The position numbers and the translations under genes were made by a program. Positions 21,959-29,715 of a DNA stretch of 29,715 nucleotides are shown here, piece after piece; position 1 is the stretch's first letter, and every line of letters starts with the position of its first letter. Below the pieces are notes generated by a model that saw nothing but the letters and a program-made list of their open reading frames with translations, had not been told where the DNA came from and made no database searches. The stretch spans positions 1-29,715 of the IMG/VR virus record IMGVR_UViG_3300018049_000101. The stretch is one strand, 5' to 3'. This DNA is from a virus.

Positions 21959-24900
21959 CGAACTTGTGTCTATAAATCAGCTCGACGCAGCTGGTGTAAT
22001 ATTAGACGCTCCACCTTCGGGTCTTGCTCCTAACGCGTTCAGCGATGCTCGTAACGTAAGATTTAGAGATAGCGCTGCGTCTAAGATGACTGGCGAAGTT
22101 ATATTGAACGCTATTCCTGACCAAGACTCAGTTCTTGTAACAGAATACGCGGCGTTTGGAACGACCTTTGGCCCTGCAAGATACCTTGCGTATTGGCCTA
22201 ATCCGAATCTTGGTGAGCTTTCTGCTTATTATATCTTTATTATGGCTGTATACAACAGTAACGGTGTTCATATAGCTGATAGGGTTTATTTGCAAGACGA
22301 AGAAGGTAATTTTAAAGACGTTACTCCACCAACCTTAGTCAACGATGATGGCTATAAAGGGTTTAGTCCACGTGGGTCTTGGCACCATACGTCTTTTACA
22401 GGTGGATTTGCTATCATTATTAATAACGGTATTGATAGACCTCATTACATTTTAGATACAATCAACAATACAGTCTTGAATGACGTGCCTGTGTTTGCTG
22501 AGTTGCCTGGTTGGGACTCTTACAATATTGATATTGAAGCAATCAATATTATTTATGATACTCACCAGGGAGTCACGTTTAACTTAGGTCAAAAAGTAGA
22601 TTTCGCTAATTATTATATTGAGGTAGACGTTAACGGAACAAGCTATTCAGTAGTTACAGGAACGCCAAGCGGATCAGGTACTCCTAACGGTACTGACTTT
22701 GTTCCAGGTACTTTACCTACTTCTGGAATCTCTATGTCTTCAAATCAATTTGAGATATATAATGATGCAGCCTCAGATACGACTGTTGTTGCAATCGATT
22801 CGCTTGTACAAGACGATCCATTAAGTATTAAGATTATTTCTAGAAACGTAGTTCAAGTAAGAGCAGGAGTGTTACGATCTTTTGGAAACTTGTTAGTAGC
22901 CGGAGATTTAGTTGAAATAGACTCTGTTTCTGGAGACGTTATTAGAAGATTATCAGGTGTTGTAAGAACTTCTGACATTGCTGTAACAGGCGCTATTCCT
23001 AATAACTGGAACCCGTTTGCTGCAGGAGCAAGTACTGCCGATGAGTTTACTTTGTCTGATACTAACGTAATTCAAGAAATGAAATCTATTCAAGGTAGCT
23101 TGTACATTTACACAAATAGTTCAATTCATTCCATGTCTTTAACTAATAATCCTCTGCTACCTGTTAGGTTTACTCAAGTTACAGAAAGCTACGGTTGTAT
23201 TACTACAGGTGCTGTTGTTGAATACGACGGTAAACATCTAGTTGTAGGTAGTAATGATATATACGCTTTTCCTGGACATCCAGCAAATATTCAATCAGTA
23301 GCAGCAAACAGAGTTAGAAATTACTTTTATAAAAACCTAAACCCGCTGCATGAAACAAAGTTGTTTACTCTTTTAAACAAGGCTCAAGATGAGATTTGGA
23401 TTTGTTACCCAACTTTGAATTCAATAACTGGCGAATGTGATGAAGCTTTAATTTGGAACTATCGCCAAAATAACTGGACAAAAAGAGATCTTAACGAAGT
23501 TATTGCTGGAGATATGTCTCCTATTCGTGGTGGAGGAATACCTCTTACAACTATAGATCTTACTTCTGGTTCTTCAGGAAACGATATAGCTATAAACACA
23601 GGTCGTCAAGAAGTTCAAACTATGACTATCTCTGGTAAAATGATGGCAGATCACGATGGTGTTAAGCAACAACAAGAATTTGACATACCTACGTTTACAG
23701 CGTTTAGTACTGAATCTCCAGAAGAAATGGAATATACGTTTATTGGAGATACAGGACCAAATATTACTTATGCTAAGTCTAGAATTTACTTTGGTCAGGC
23801 TGGAAGAGTCATAGCTTCAAGCGATGCAGGAAATGTAAATGATGTTGTGTTTACAAGAAATGCAGCTGTAGGAGGAGGCTTAGTAATAGAGTTTACTCTT
23901 CAAAACGGCGGAGGTGCTAGTAATGTTCCTATCAGAATTAATGGATCGGACATATATAATACTAACGATGGAGTGACTAGAACCGTTGATACGTTTCTTA
24001 CAGACCTTGCAAGTTATATAAACGATCTTGATGGTTCACACGCATTAGGAGACGTTACAGCAAGTCGCGTAATTTACGGACAAGACTCTAACGGCGATGA
24101 TATTCATCTTTTAGAAATAACTTCTAACGTCCCAGGACAGCGAAGCATTACAAATGTTACTGCAGACGTTTACACTGGTACAACTGTCGGTACTTCTGGT
24201 AATGGCACAGATCAAGAAGTTGATGTTAGCTTTACTCAAACGGCAGCTACTACGCTAGGCTATTTGTGGCCTACTCAAGCAACTTACAAAGCAACTAGTA
24301 CGACCACTCCTGGAACTGGTGATCCAAACTTATCTATTCCTTTCTTTGACGAAGATTATACTTGGAACAATTTTGGTAGCACAGCTACTAGCGATTCAAG
24401 CGGTCATGAAACAGTAAGAGACGCTATTAGCGAATTACAAATGTTTATTGGAGGTTGGACAACTGCAGGAGCAGGTGGTAGTTACCCAAGCAACTTTACT
24501 ACTACTTATACAGTAGCTAGAACTGGCGACTTGTACTTTATTTTAACAGGAGCTGGTGGCGGCGGTGCTGACCATAACTATGGTGGTGGAGCTGGTGGAG
24601 CTGCAGGTGGTACAATTGCTGCACAAGCAGGAGATACGATTGACGTAACAGCAGGTGCTTCAGGACCACGAGATAGTTACGGTGGTGCTGGTTATAGTGG
24701 ACGCGCATCTAAGATAGTGTGGAAACGAAACAACGTTATATTAGCAACTATTGAAGCAAAAGGCGGTGGAGGTGCAGATAACGGTTCCGTTGGCTATGGA
24801 GGCTCAGCTACGCCCAGTTCTGCGCCTAGTGGTATAACTAATTATTGGACTTATAGAGGCGAGAACTCAACAGGTTCAGTAAACCCTGGAGAAGGTAATC

Positions 24901-27731
24901 GTGGTGGCTCTAGAAACGGTGGTCGTGGTGTTTTTGCTTGGTATCAAAATACTACAGGACTAACAAGAACACTTACACTTGATCCAATTACTACTAATAA
25001 TACTGGCTTAGACGGAAGAACATACGCTGGTCGTTGGTCTCCTGGTTCTCTTAATTGGAAGCCTGAATATGGTGGTTTTGGTGATGGTACACAAGCTCAC
25101 TCAGATTCTCCATCCTGTTGTACATGGAATGCTATTCCGCCAGGAGCCGTATGGCTTTGGCAAGATGGTGTAACTACCGATTATACTATTACTAATAATA
25201 GAACAATTGGAAATCATTTTTTGCAGCAAGATCTATATAATCTTACTTTAAACGCGGTTCCTGATCAAACTGTAAACTACTTAGCTACAGGTAGTTCTAC
25301 TACAGTTTCTATATTAGGGGCTTATTCAGATCTATCATGGACAGCTGAAGTGTTAGGAACACAATACTCATCTTTCAGTCTTAGTGGAGGCAGCAGTGGA
25401 TACTTCCCAAACGCTGGCGGAACAGGAATAGATGTAACTTACTCTTATCATCCTCAACAGCAACCACCCGGATCATTAACTTTTACGAATAACGGTAATG
25501 CTCCGGCTACAATTTCATCGATTAATGTGGGCGGTAATACTTTTAACTTTTCAGACGCTGATTTTCAAATTGGAGAAACTCACGGTCCTTGGGGTAGCAG
25601 CCTCTCAGGGTGGACGATTAATGGTACGTACCTCACTAACACAGGAGGAGATACTGCTTTAGGAACAGATGAATATACTTCTACGCAAGGTAATGGCGTT
25701 TATGGAATATCAGCTAATGATAGCCCATCAATAACAATTAGGTTTGCTCAAACTGCTTCATCATATGTGCCTAACGGCTTTACAATAGATGTTACTTTAC
25801 CTGCTAATGAAACAAGTAGCGAAGATATATCTTTAAATCTGGTTGCTGCGTTAAAACAAATAACTGAGTTTTCTGGTTTAGATCCTAGAATTCCAAATCA
25901 AACGCAACCAACTGGAGCTTATTATTATGTTGAAGCTAACGCAGACTCTTTACTTAGGGTTGGTAGTAATGCAGTAAACATTTTCTCGATAAGTAATGAA
26001 GATATTGATGCGTCATTGTTAGTTGTTTCTGCAATAACTAAAACGGCTAGTACAGAATATTTAAGTACTCAATTTGGCGGTCAAATGCAAATTACGCAAA
26101 TCGTTAACATAGATGGCTCAACAGCTACAGGAACTAGAGCTCCAACTATTAGAATGTTATATGATAATACGTATCTTGATTTTGTTTTGTTTGGCCAAAA
26201 CTGGACTCAAGAATTATTGGCTGAAAAGGTGGCGCAAGTTTTAGATAATACACCAACATTTAGGGGACAGTATTCTAATACTTCACCGTATACAGTTACT
26301 GCAACACGAGAAATAGGTGAAGCAAATACAAACTTAATAACTATTGGAGTTATTTCAGATCCTGATAATGTTATGCCAGCTACTCTTGCTGGACAATTTA
26401 CAGAAACTGTAGCAGGTGTAGACCCTAGCGCAGGTCAAGGAACTATGACCTTAACTTTACCAGCTAGTGAGTTTCTTCCCGCACAAAACGTTACTGTTAG
26501 AGTTGCAGGAAACTATAACAACCAAACCTCTACTGGGGTAGAGTTAAATTCTAGTCAAATAGGCGACTTGATTAGAAGTACTAATATTTCTGGTTGGGTA
26601 ATAGGTGGTTATGGTGCTGATGTTACCTTTACAACCGCAGATAATTGGTCTGTAAATAGATTAGACGATGGCGCTGGTACAGGAACGGTTCAAAACTTCT
26701 TATGGGAAATGACTGCAGATGATGATGGTGGTTTATTTGCTGTTCCATCTGATCCGTTGCAAGACACTACCGCTGTTGAAACAACATCAGGAATACCTGT
26801 TAGATATTCTCAACCAACAGTATTTCGTATTTTGTACTCTGATAATACGTTTCAAGACTATGTATTTGGAGGAGGATATAATGGAGCGTTAGCTATAAGT
26901 ACTCCTTATAATGCTAATTTGTATTCGGGTGGTCAAAGTACTACAACTTATACTAACGTTGAAATGGTAGATAAGCTAGAGTCTGGCATTAAAGCAATTG
27001 GTGGTAGAACTTTGAATGTAGAAAGAACAGGCAATAGCTTGCGTATTTCGCCTATTCAGTACAGTACTACGGGTCTATATATTCAAAGTGCAACACTTAC
27101 TTACGGAGGAACTTTAGCTCCTCAGTCTTTAACGGTTCCTATACAAACGGAAGTACTTTCTACATTAGGTAGTACAATAAGTTCGTTTGGAAGGTTTGAT
27201 CCGGACAGGCCTTGGGCTAATGACCAAGTAAAAAGCGGTAGTATATATCCGATCTTTATACAAACAAGTAACGCTAATACTTCGGATAGTAAAATAGTTG
27301 CTGCAGATATAGGATACAAATTTAACGCTGATCCCACTAATAATATTGCAGGTGATGAGTATATTTCTTTTGTTGAACGTAGAGAACTTGGTATTTCTCC
27401 ACATTTAGATACAGAACAAATAGTTACTACAGCTTTGCAAGCTACCGGCGGTACAGCAACCGAACTTAATGGTCCTTTGTATTATCCAACGCTGCATATG
27501 AGAGTGTCGCCAACAAACTATACTGGTGATAAAGCAAATCTTTTAGCTACTGCGAGTCTTACAAATGACTACACTATAACGCAAGACTACAAGATTGATA
27601 CTAAGATTACTGGTCGATTCTTAAACTATAGAATTGACGATGCAGATCAAGATCCTACAGTCGCAGCGACTAGTTACGCTTGGAGCTTGTCAAGTTTACA
27701 AATGGAGATTAATAAAGGAGGATCTCGTTAA
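21951..27731 (+). CDS. Nozzle-like tail protein with adhesin-like extension (1926 aa)
   Basis: The first 600 residues look like a podovirus nozzle (T7 gp12/SU10 type): an N-terminal APNAFSDARNVRFRDSAASK stretch, repeated beta units, and FPGHPANIQSVAANRVRNYF then EIWICYPT and NYRQNNWTKRDL near residues 440-515. Known nozzles run to roughly 800-1000 residues; this one continues for over 1000 more. Residues about 865-955 are extremely Gly-rich (GAGGGGADHNYGGGAGGAAGG), like phage adhesin domains, and the remainder is Thr/Ser/Asn-rich beta sequence. Start ATG 21951 is preferred over 21948 because GGGAGG is then six bases away. It would close the tail channel and may also bind the host. Confidence 0.75.
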   Translation: MANELVSINQLDAAGVILDAPPSGLAPNAFSDARNVRFRDSAASKMTGEVILNAIPDQDSVLVTEYAAFGTTFGPARYLAYWPNPNLGELSAYYIFIMAVYNSNGVHIADRVYLQDEEGNFKDVTPPTLVNDDGYKGFSPRGSWHHTSFTGGFAIIINNGIDRPHYILDTINNTVLNDVPVFAELPGWDSYNIDIEAINIIYDTHQGVTFNLGQKVDFANYYIEVDVNGTSYSVVTGTPSGSGTPNGTDFVPGTLPTSGISMSSNQFEIYNDAASDTTVVAIDSLVQDDPLSIKIISRNVVQVRAGVLRSFGNLLVAGDLVEIDSVSGDVIRRLSGVVRTSDIAVTGAIPNNWNPFAAGASTADEFTLSDTNVIQEMKSIQGSLYIYTNSSIHSMSLTNNPLLPVRFTQVTESYGCITTGAVVEYDGKHLVVGSNDIYAFPGHPANIQSVAANRVRNYFYKNLNPLHETKLFTLLNKAQDEIWICYPTLNSITGECDEALIWNYRQNNWTKRDLNEVIAGDMSPIRGGGIPLTTIDLTSGSSGNDIAINTGRQEVQTMTISGKMMADHDGVKQQQEFDIPTFTAFSTESPEEMEYTFIGDTGPNITYAKSRIYFGQAGRVIASSDAGNVNDVVFTRNAAVGGGLVIEFTLQNGGGASNVPIRINGSDIYNTNDGVTRTVDTFLTDLASYINDLDGSHALGDVTASRVIYGQDSNGDDIHLLEITSNVPGQRSITNVTADVYTGTTVGTSGNGTDQEVDVSFTQTAATTLGYLWPTQATYKATSTTTPGTGDPNLSIPFFDEDYTWNNFGSTATSDSSGHETVRDAISELQMFIGGWTTAGAGGSYPSNFTTTYTVARTGDLYFILTGAGGGGADHNYGGGAGGAAGGTIAAQAGDTIDVTAGASGPRDSYGGAGYSGRASKIVWKRNNVILATIEAKGGGGADNGSVGYGGSATPSSAPSGITNYWTYRGENSTGSVNPGEGNRGGSRNGGRGVFAWYQNTTGLTRTLTLDPITTNNTGLDGRTYAGRWSPGSLNWKPEYGGFGDGTQAHSDSPSCCTWNAIPPGAVWLWQDGVTTDYTITNNRTIGNHFLQQDLYNLTLNAVPDQTVNYLATGSSTTVSILGAYSDLSWTAEVLGTQYSSFSLSGGSSGYFPNAGGTGIDVTYSYHPQQQPPGSLTFTNNGNAPATISSINVGGNTFNFSDADFQIGETHGPWGSSLSGWTINGTYLTNTGGDTALGTDEYTSTQGNGVYGISANDSPSITIRFAQTASSYVPNGFTIDVTLPANETSSEDISLNLVAALKQITEFSGLDPRIPNQTQPTGAYYYVEANADSLLRVGSNAVNIFSISNEDIDASLLVVSAITKTASTEYLSTQFGGQMQITQIVNIDGSTATGTRAPTIRMLYDNTYLDFVLFGQNWTQELLAEKVAQVLDNTPTFRGQYSNTSPYTVTATREIGEANTNLITIGVISDPDNVMPATLAGQFTETVAGVDPSAGQGTMTLTLPASEFLPAQNVTVRVAGNYNNQTSTGVELNSSQIGDLIRSTNISGWVIGGYGADVTFTTADNWSVNRLDDGAGTGTVQNFLWEMTADDDGGLFAVPSDPLQDTTAVETTSGIPVRYSQPTVFRILYSDNTFQDYVFGGGYNGALAISTPYNANLYSGGQSTTTYTNVEMVDKLESGIKAIGGRTLNVERTGNSLRISPIQYSTTGLYIQSATLTYGGTLAPQSLTVPIQTEVLSTLGSTISSFGRFDPDRPWANDQVKSGSIYPIFIQTSNANTSDSKIVAADIGYKFNADPTNNIAGDEYISFVERRELGISPHLDTEQIVTTALQATGGTATELNGPLYYPTLHMRVSPTNYTGDKANLLATASLTNDYTITQDYKIDTKITGRFLNYRIDDADQDPTVAATSYAWSLSSLQMEINKGGSR

Positions 27732-27898
27732 TGCAAAATAAACCTCCTATGGTTGAAGATAATACTATGGCTACATGGTTATTTGAAGCGACTGATAACA
27801 TTAATCTTCAAGATGATAAAATGGCTAATTTGCTAGACGCTATTAAAAAGGCGACTAGCTTAGCCGACTTGCAAGATAGAGTAAAGGAACTATATTGA
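27731..27898 (+). CDS. Unknown small acidic protein (55 aa)
   Basis: Starts in a TAATG overlap with the nozzle gene, which also carries its AAAGGAGGATC ribosome binding site, and ends in a TGATG overlap with the next gene. The sequence looks helical, with MATWLFEATDNINLQDDKMA then LLDAIKKATSLADLQDRVKEL. No family recognised; its tight coupling on both sides is the main support. Confidence 0.65.
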   Translation: MQNKPPMVEDNTMATWLFEATDNINLQDDKMANLLDAIKKATSLADLQDRVKELY

Positions 27899-28374
27899 TG
27901 ATACGTAAAATAGAGGACAATGATGTATTAGAAGCAATTAAGCTTATGGACAAGTCGACAAAAGATCATAAGTATCTTGGATACGATCGTAACGAAACTA
28001 TTTGGATACAGTATTTTTTGTCGCTTGTTGAAAAGCAAAAGGAAGGAAGTCCTCATGTTTTAGTTATTGGTGACTATGCTAATGACGGAAAACTTAGAGG
28101 CTTTCTTTCTGCTTCTACATTTAGCAGTTATTATACAAAAGAGTGGGTGATGGACGTAAAAGATTGTATTGTAGATCATGACTATAATAATACGTTTACT
28201 GTCTATCGCTTGTTTGACGCTATGATTGCTCATGTTAAAGAGCATGGTGGTAAACATTGGCGTGCCGACTCTGTTCGTAGTGAGCAAGAAGCTATGGACT
28301 ATGGTCGTTTCTTGCAACACCGCTATAACGCGGCATTACACGTTTCGGTAAGAGGCGTTATACAGGAGAATTAA
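27898..28374 (+). CDS. GNAT-like acetyltransferase fold protein (158 aa)
   Basis: Start ATG 27898 in a TGATG overlap. The order of elements fits a GNAT fold: a first strand and helix (MIRKIEDNDVLEAIKLMDK), central strands (HVLVIGDYANDGKLRGFLSA), a further strand (WVMDVKDCIVD), a long helix (FTVYRLFDAMIAHVKEHGG) and a final strand (HWRADSV). The usual acetyl-CoA loop (Q/R-x-x-G-x-G/A) is not clear, so activity cannot be claimed. Proteins like this recur in phage structural regions, from memory, where they may be virion components or modify a host protein. Confidence 0.6.
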   Translation: MIRKIEDNDVLEAIKLMDKSTKDHKYLGYDRNETIWIQYFLSLVEKQKEGSPHVLVIGDYANDGKLRGFLSASTFSSYYTKEWVMDVKDCIVDHDYNNTFTVYRLFDAMIAHVKEHGGKHWRADSVRSEQEAMDYGRFLQHRYNAALHVSVRGVIQEN

Positions 28375-28989
28375 ATGCTTTTAATTAAAATGATGGCGGG
28401 AGGAGATCCGTTTGGAAGTTCCATTGCCCGCAAAGGAGGAGGCGGTGGTGGTGGTACTACTACTACCACTGTTTCCGGTATTGATAAGGAATTTAAGCCT
28501 TATCTAAAACGAGTTCTTTCAGACGTTACTGATCGTTACGAAGCTGAAGTAGCTGGAGGGCCAGACGCAATTGTAGCTAAGCTTGACCAAGCGCAAATTG
28601 ACGCTATTAACGCACAAGAAGGCCTGGGCCGTGACGCACTAGCGGGTCGTGGTATCTATGACGTACGTGGCGCTCAAGAAAGAGACTTACAAAATCTTGC
28701 TGGCAGCCAAGCTATGCAACAATATATGAGTGGAGGCTTAGGCGGAGCAAGAGCCCAGCGTGGAATGCAATCAGCGTTGGCCGATCGTTCATCTCAAAAC
28801 TTGGAAGAACAACGTAGAATACAGCAGTATGGTATGTCTCAACTAGGAGAAGCAGGTAGTACTCGACAGGCTTATGAACAACAGCGTCTTGATGCGCCTC
28901 ATACGTCGGCTAGTCGCTACTTTGGATACCTTGCTGGTGCTCCACAATCTACAACGCAAACTCAAACTGGCGGAGGAGGTGGTAAATGA
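28375..28989 (+). CDS. Probable internal virion or ejection protein (204 aa)
   Basis: ATG 28375 follows CAGGAG. It has a short hydrophobic start, a poly-Gly then poly-Thr hinge (residues 20-32), then a helical Gln/Arg/Ala-rich body with FKPYLKRVLSDVTDRYEAEV, and a mirrored Gly/Thr/Gln-rich end (STTQTQTGGGGGK). The helical, low-complexity composition and position after the nozzle match the small internal or ejection proteins of marine podoviruses. No lytic transglycosylase motif is visible. Coupled to the next gene by ATGA. Confidence 0.6.
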   Translation: MLLIKMMAGGDPFGSSIARKGGGGGGGTTTTTVSGIDKEFKPYLKRVLSDVTDRYEAEVAGGPDAIVAKLDQAQIDAINAQEGLGRDALAGRGIYDVRGAQERDLQNLAGSQAMQQYMSGGLGGARAQRGMQSALADRSSQNLEEQRRIQQYGMSQLGEAGSTRQAYEQQRLDAPHTSASRYFGYLAGAPQSTTQTQTGGGGGK

Positions 28990-29715
28990 TTACTTTAGCA
29001 CGTCCACAAGACGAAGAAAATAAACGTCCCTTTAGACAGGCGGCCGCTCCTGCAACTCAAGCAACTCCACAGCAAAGAACTCCTGGAGCAATGGAACAGT
29101 TTGGAAACATGGCTATGCAGCGTGGTATGGAAAGAGGCCTCAACAAAGGAGAAGAGCTTGTTACTGAGTACGGTGGTAAAGCAATTGATTATGGAAAGCA
29201 AGCCTTAGGTTTTGGTACTCCAGGTCCTTTAGCAACTCCTTCAGCTACTCAAATGACTGCGCTACAGTCGGCCGCACCAATGGCTTCTGCGCCAATGGCT
29301 CCTGCAGCTACAATGGGTGTTAGTCCAGGTGCAGCACAAGCTATATTAGGATCAGGTTCTTCAGCTGCCCCTGCTGTTGCTAACGCAGCGGGTATGACAG
29401 GAACTCAGCTAGCAGGAACTACTGCGGCTCAGCTAGCAGGAACAGGCGCTGCAACAGGCGCCGCAACAGGCGCTGCGGGTGCCGCAACAGGCGCTGCTGG
29501 CGCAGGTCTTGCAGGTGGCGGAGCTATGGCCGCATTAGGCACTGCTATGCCGTGGATCGGAGCTGGCCTATTAGCCGGTAAAGCGTTTGGATTATTTAAC
29601 GAAGGCGGTATGGTCGGTCCTTTGTCTCCGTCCTATAATTTTATGGGTGGACTTATGAAAGGAGCTGGCGCGCAAATGATGGAAAAAGCTGTAACAGCTC
29701 AAGGAAACCAATCAA
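28986..29715 (+). CDS. Probable internal virion protein, runs off the window end (at least 243 aa)
   Basis: ATG 28986 in an ATGA overlap; the frame stays open to the last base, so the C-terminus is missing. Residues 1-85 are Gln/Gly/Met-rich. A long Ala/Gly/Thr/Met region follows that includes a tandem A-T-G-A repeat, then a hydrophobic stretch (MPWIGAGLLAGKAFGLF) and NEGGMVGPLSPSY. The Ala/Gly-rich hydrophobic part could insert into membranes during DNA ejection. The F-N-E-G-G-x-V-G-P-L motif is one I recall from internal proteins of related phages. Function is inferred from composition and position. Confidence 0.6.
   Translation, partial: MITLARPQDEENKRPFRQAAAPATQATPQQRTPGAMEQFGNMAMQRGMERGLNKGEELVTEYGGKAIDYGKQALGFGTPGPLATPSATQMTALQSAAPMASAPMAPAATMGVSPGAAQAILGSGSSAAPAVANAAGMTGTQLAGTTAAQLAGTGAATGAATGAAGAATGAAGAGLAGGGAMAALGTAMPWIGAGLLAGKAFGLFNEGGMVGPLSPSYNFMGGLMKGAGAQMMEKAVTAQGNQS
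29404..29494 (+). repeat. Short direct repeats inside the last gene
   Basis: CTCAGCTAGCAGGAAC occurs at 29404-29419 and again at 29428-29443. GCAACAGGCGC occurs at 29451-29461, 29463-29473 and 29484-29494. They encode Ala/Thr/Gly repeats, and their near-identity at DNA level suggests recent slippage or unequal recombination, so copy number may vary among related phages. Confidence 0.8.

Noticed and set aside
23515-23524. TGTCTCCTAT match to the promoter-like repeat inside the nozzle gene
   Set aside because: Only the first ten bases match and the following bases (TCGTGG) diverge; it lies deep in a coding region, so chance is the simpler explanation.
1-29715. tRNA genes, CRISPR arrays, integrase, transposons or attachment sites
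   Set aside because: I looked for cloverleaf-like segments in the gaps, regular spaced repeats and recombinase-like frames and saw none; gaps between genes are nearly all below 100 bases.

Overview
The window looks like the late (packaging, structural and lysis) arm of a podovirus-type tailed phage (Caudoviricetes), probably lytic and infecting a Gram-negative, likely marine, bacterium. The evidence is gene content and order: TerL, a P22-like portal, a scaffold, an SU10-type major capsid protein, an SU10-type adaptor, a nozzle-like tail protein and internal virion proteins. There is no tail tube, tape measure, sheath, integrase or repressor. Every gene is on the + strand, spacing is very tight (many ATGA, TGATG or TAATG stop/start overlaps), and the DNA is AT-rich. 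The host assignment is inference. The marine flavour comes from the class II ribonucleotide reductase and from large virion proteins of a kind I associate with marine phages.

Layout. 1-187 is an AT-rich leader with hairpins and a promoter-like repeat. 188-2631 is packaging: a 41-residue basic protein, TerL, a small unknown and a likely TerS placed after TerL. 2632-4083 holds seven small genes: a holin-like membrane protein, a four-cysteine hydrophobic protein, a minimal DUF1289 protein and conserved phage unknowns. 4083-9073 is the head module (portal, two unknowns, scaffold, major capsid protein), closed by a clear intrinsic terminator at 9084-9116. 9133-18196 is connector and tail: small genes, the adaptor, a repeat-rich tail fibre protein and a 2046-residue virion protein, closed by a second hairpin terminator at 18213-18247.

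18258-19991 is the lysis cassette: an XhlA-like protein, a tail-anchored coiled-coil protein, a second four-cysteine protein, a three-TM-family (GTA-type) holin and a T4-type lysozyme. A second reading frame nested completely inside the lysozyme gene (19603-19872) has a strong ribosome binding site, an N-terminal membrane segment and a perfect five-heptad coiled coil. It looks like an overprinted inner-membrane spanin and is the most interesting observation here. 20040-21958 is a metabolic insert: B12-dependent ribonucleotide reductase NrdJ and a zinc-ribbon protein. 21951-29715 returns to structure: a 1926-residue nozzle-like protein with a glycine-rich adhesin-like stretch, a small unknown, a GNAT-like protein and two internal or ejection-type proteins. 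The last of these runs off the end of the window.

A 17-base motif, GTGTCYCCTATWASAGA, occurs at 152, 1949 and 19996. It lies just ahead of the packaging genes, at the TerL/next-gene junction and just ahead of nrdJ, and is a good candidate for a phage-specific promoter. No RNA polymerase, DNA polymerase or other early gene lies in the window, so those parts of the genome are missing here.
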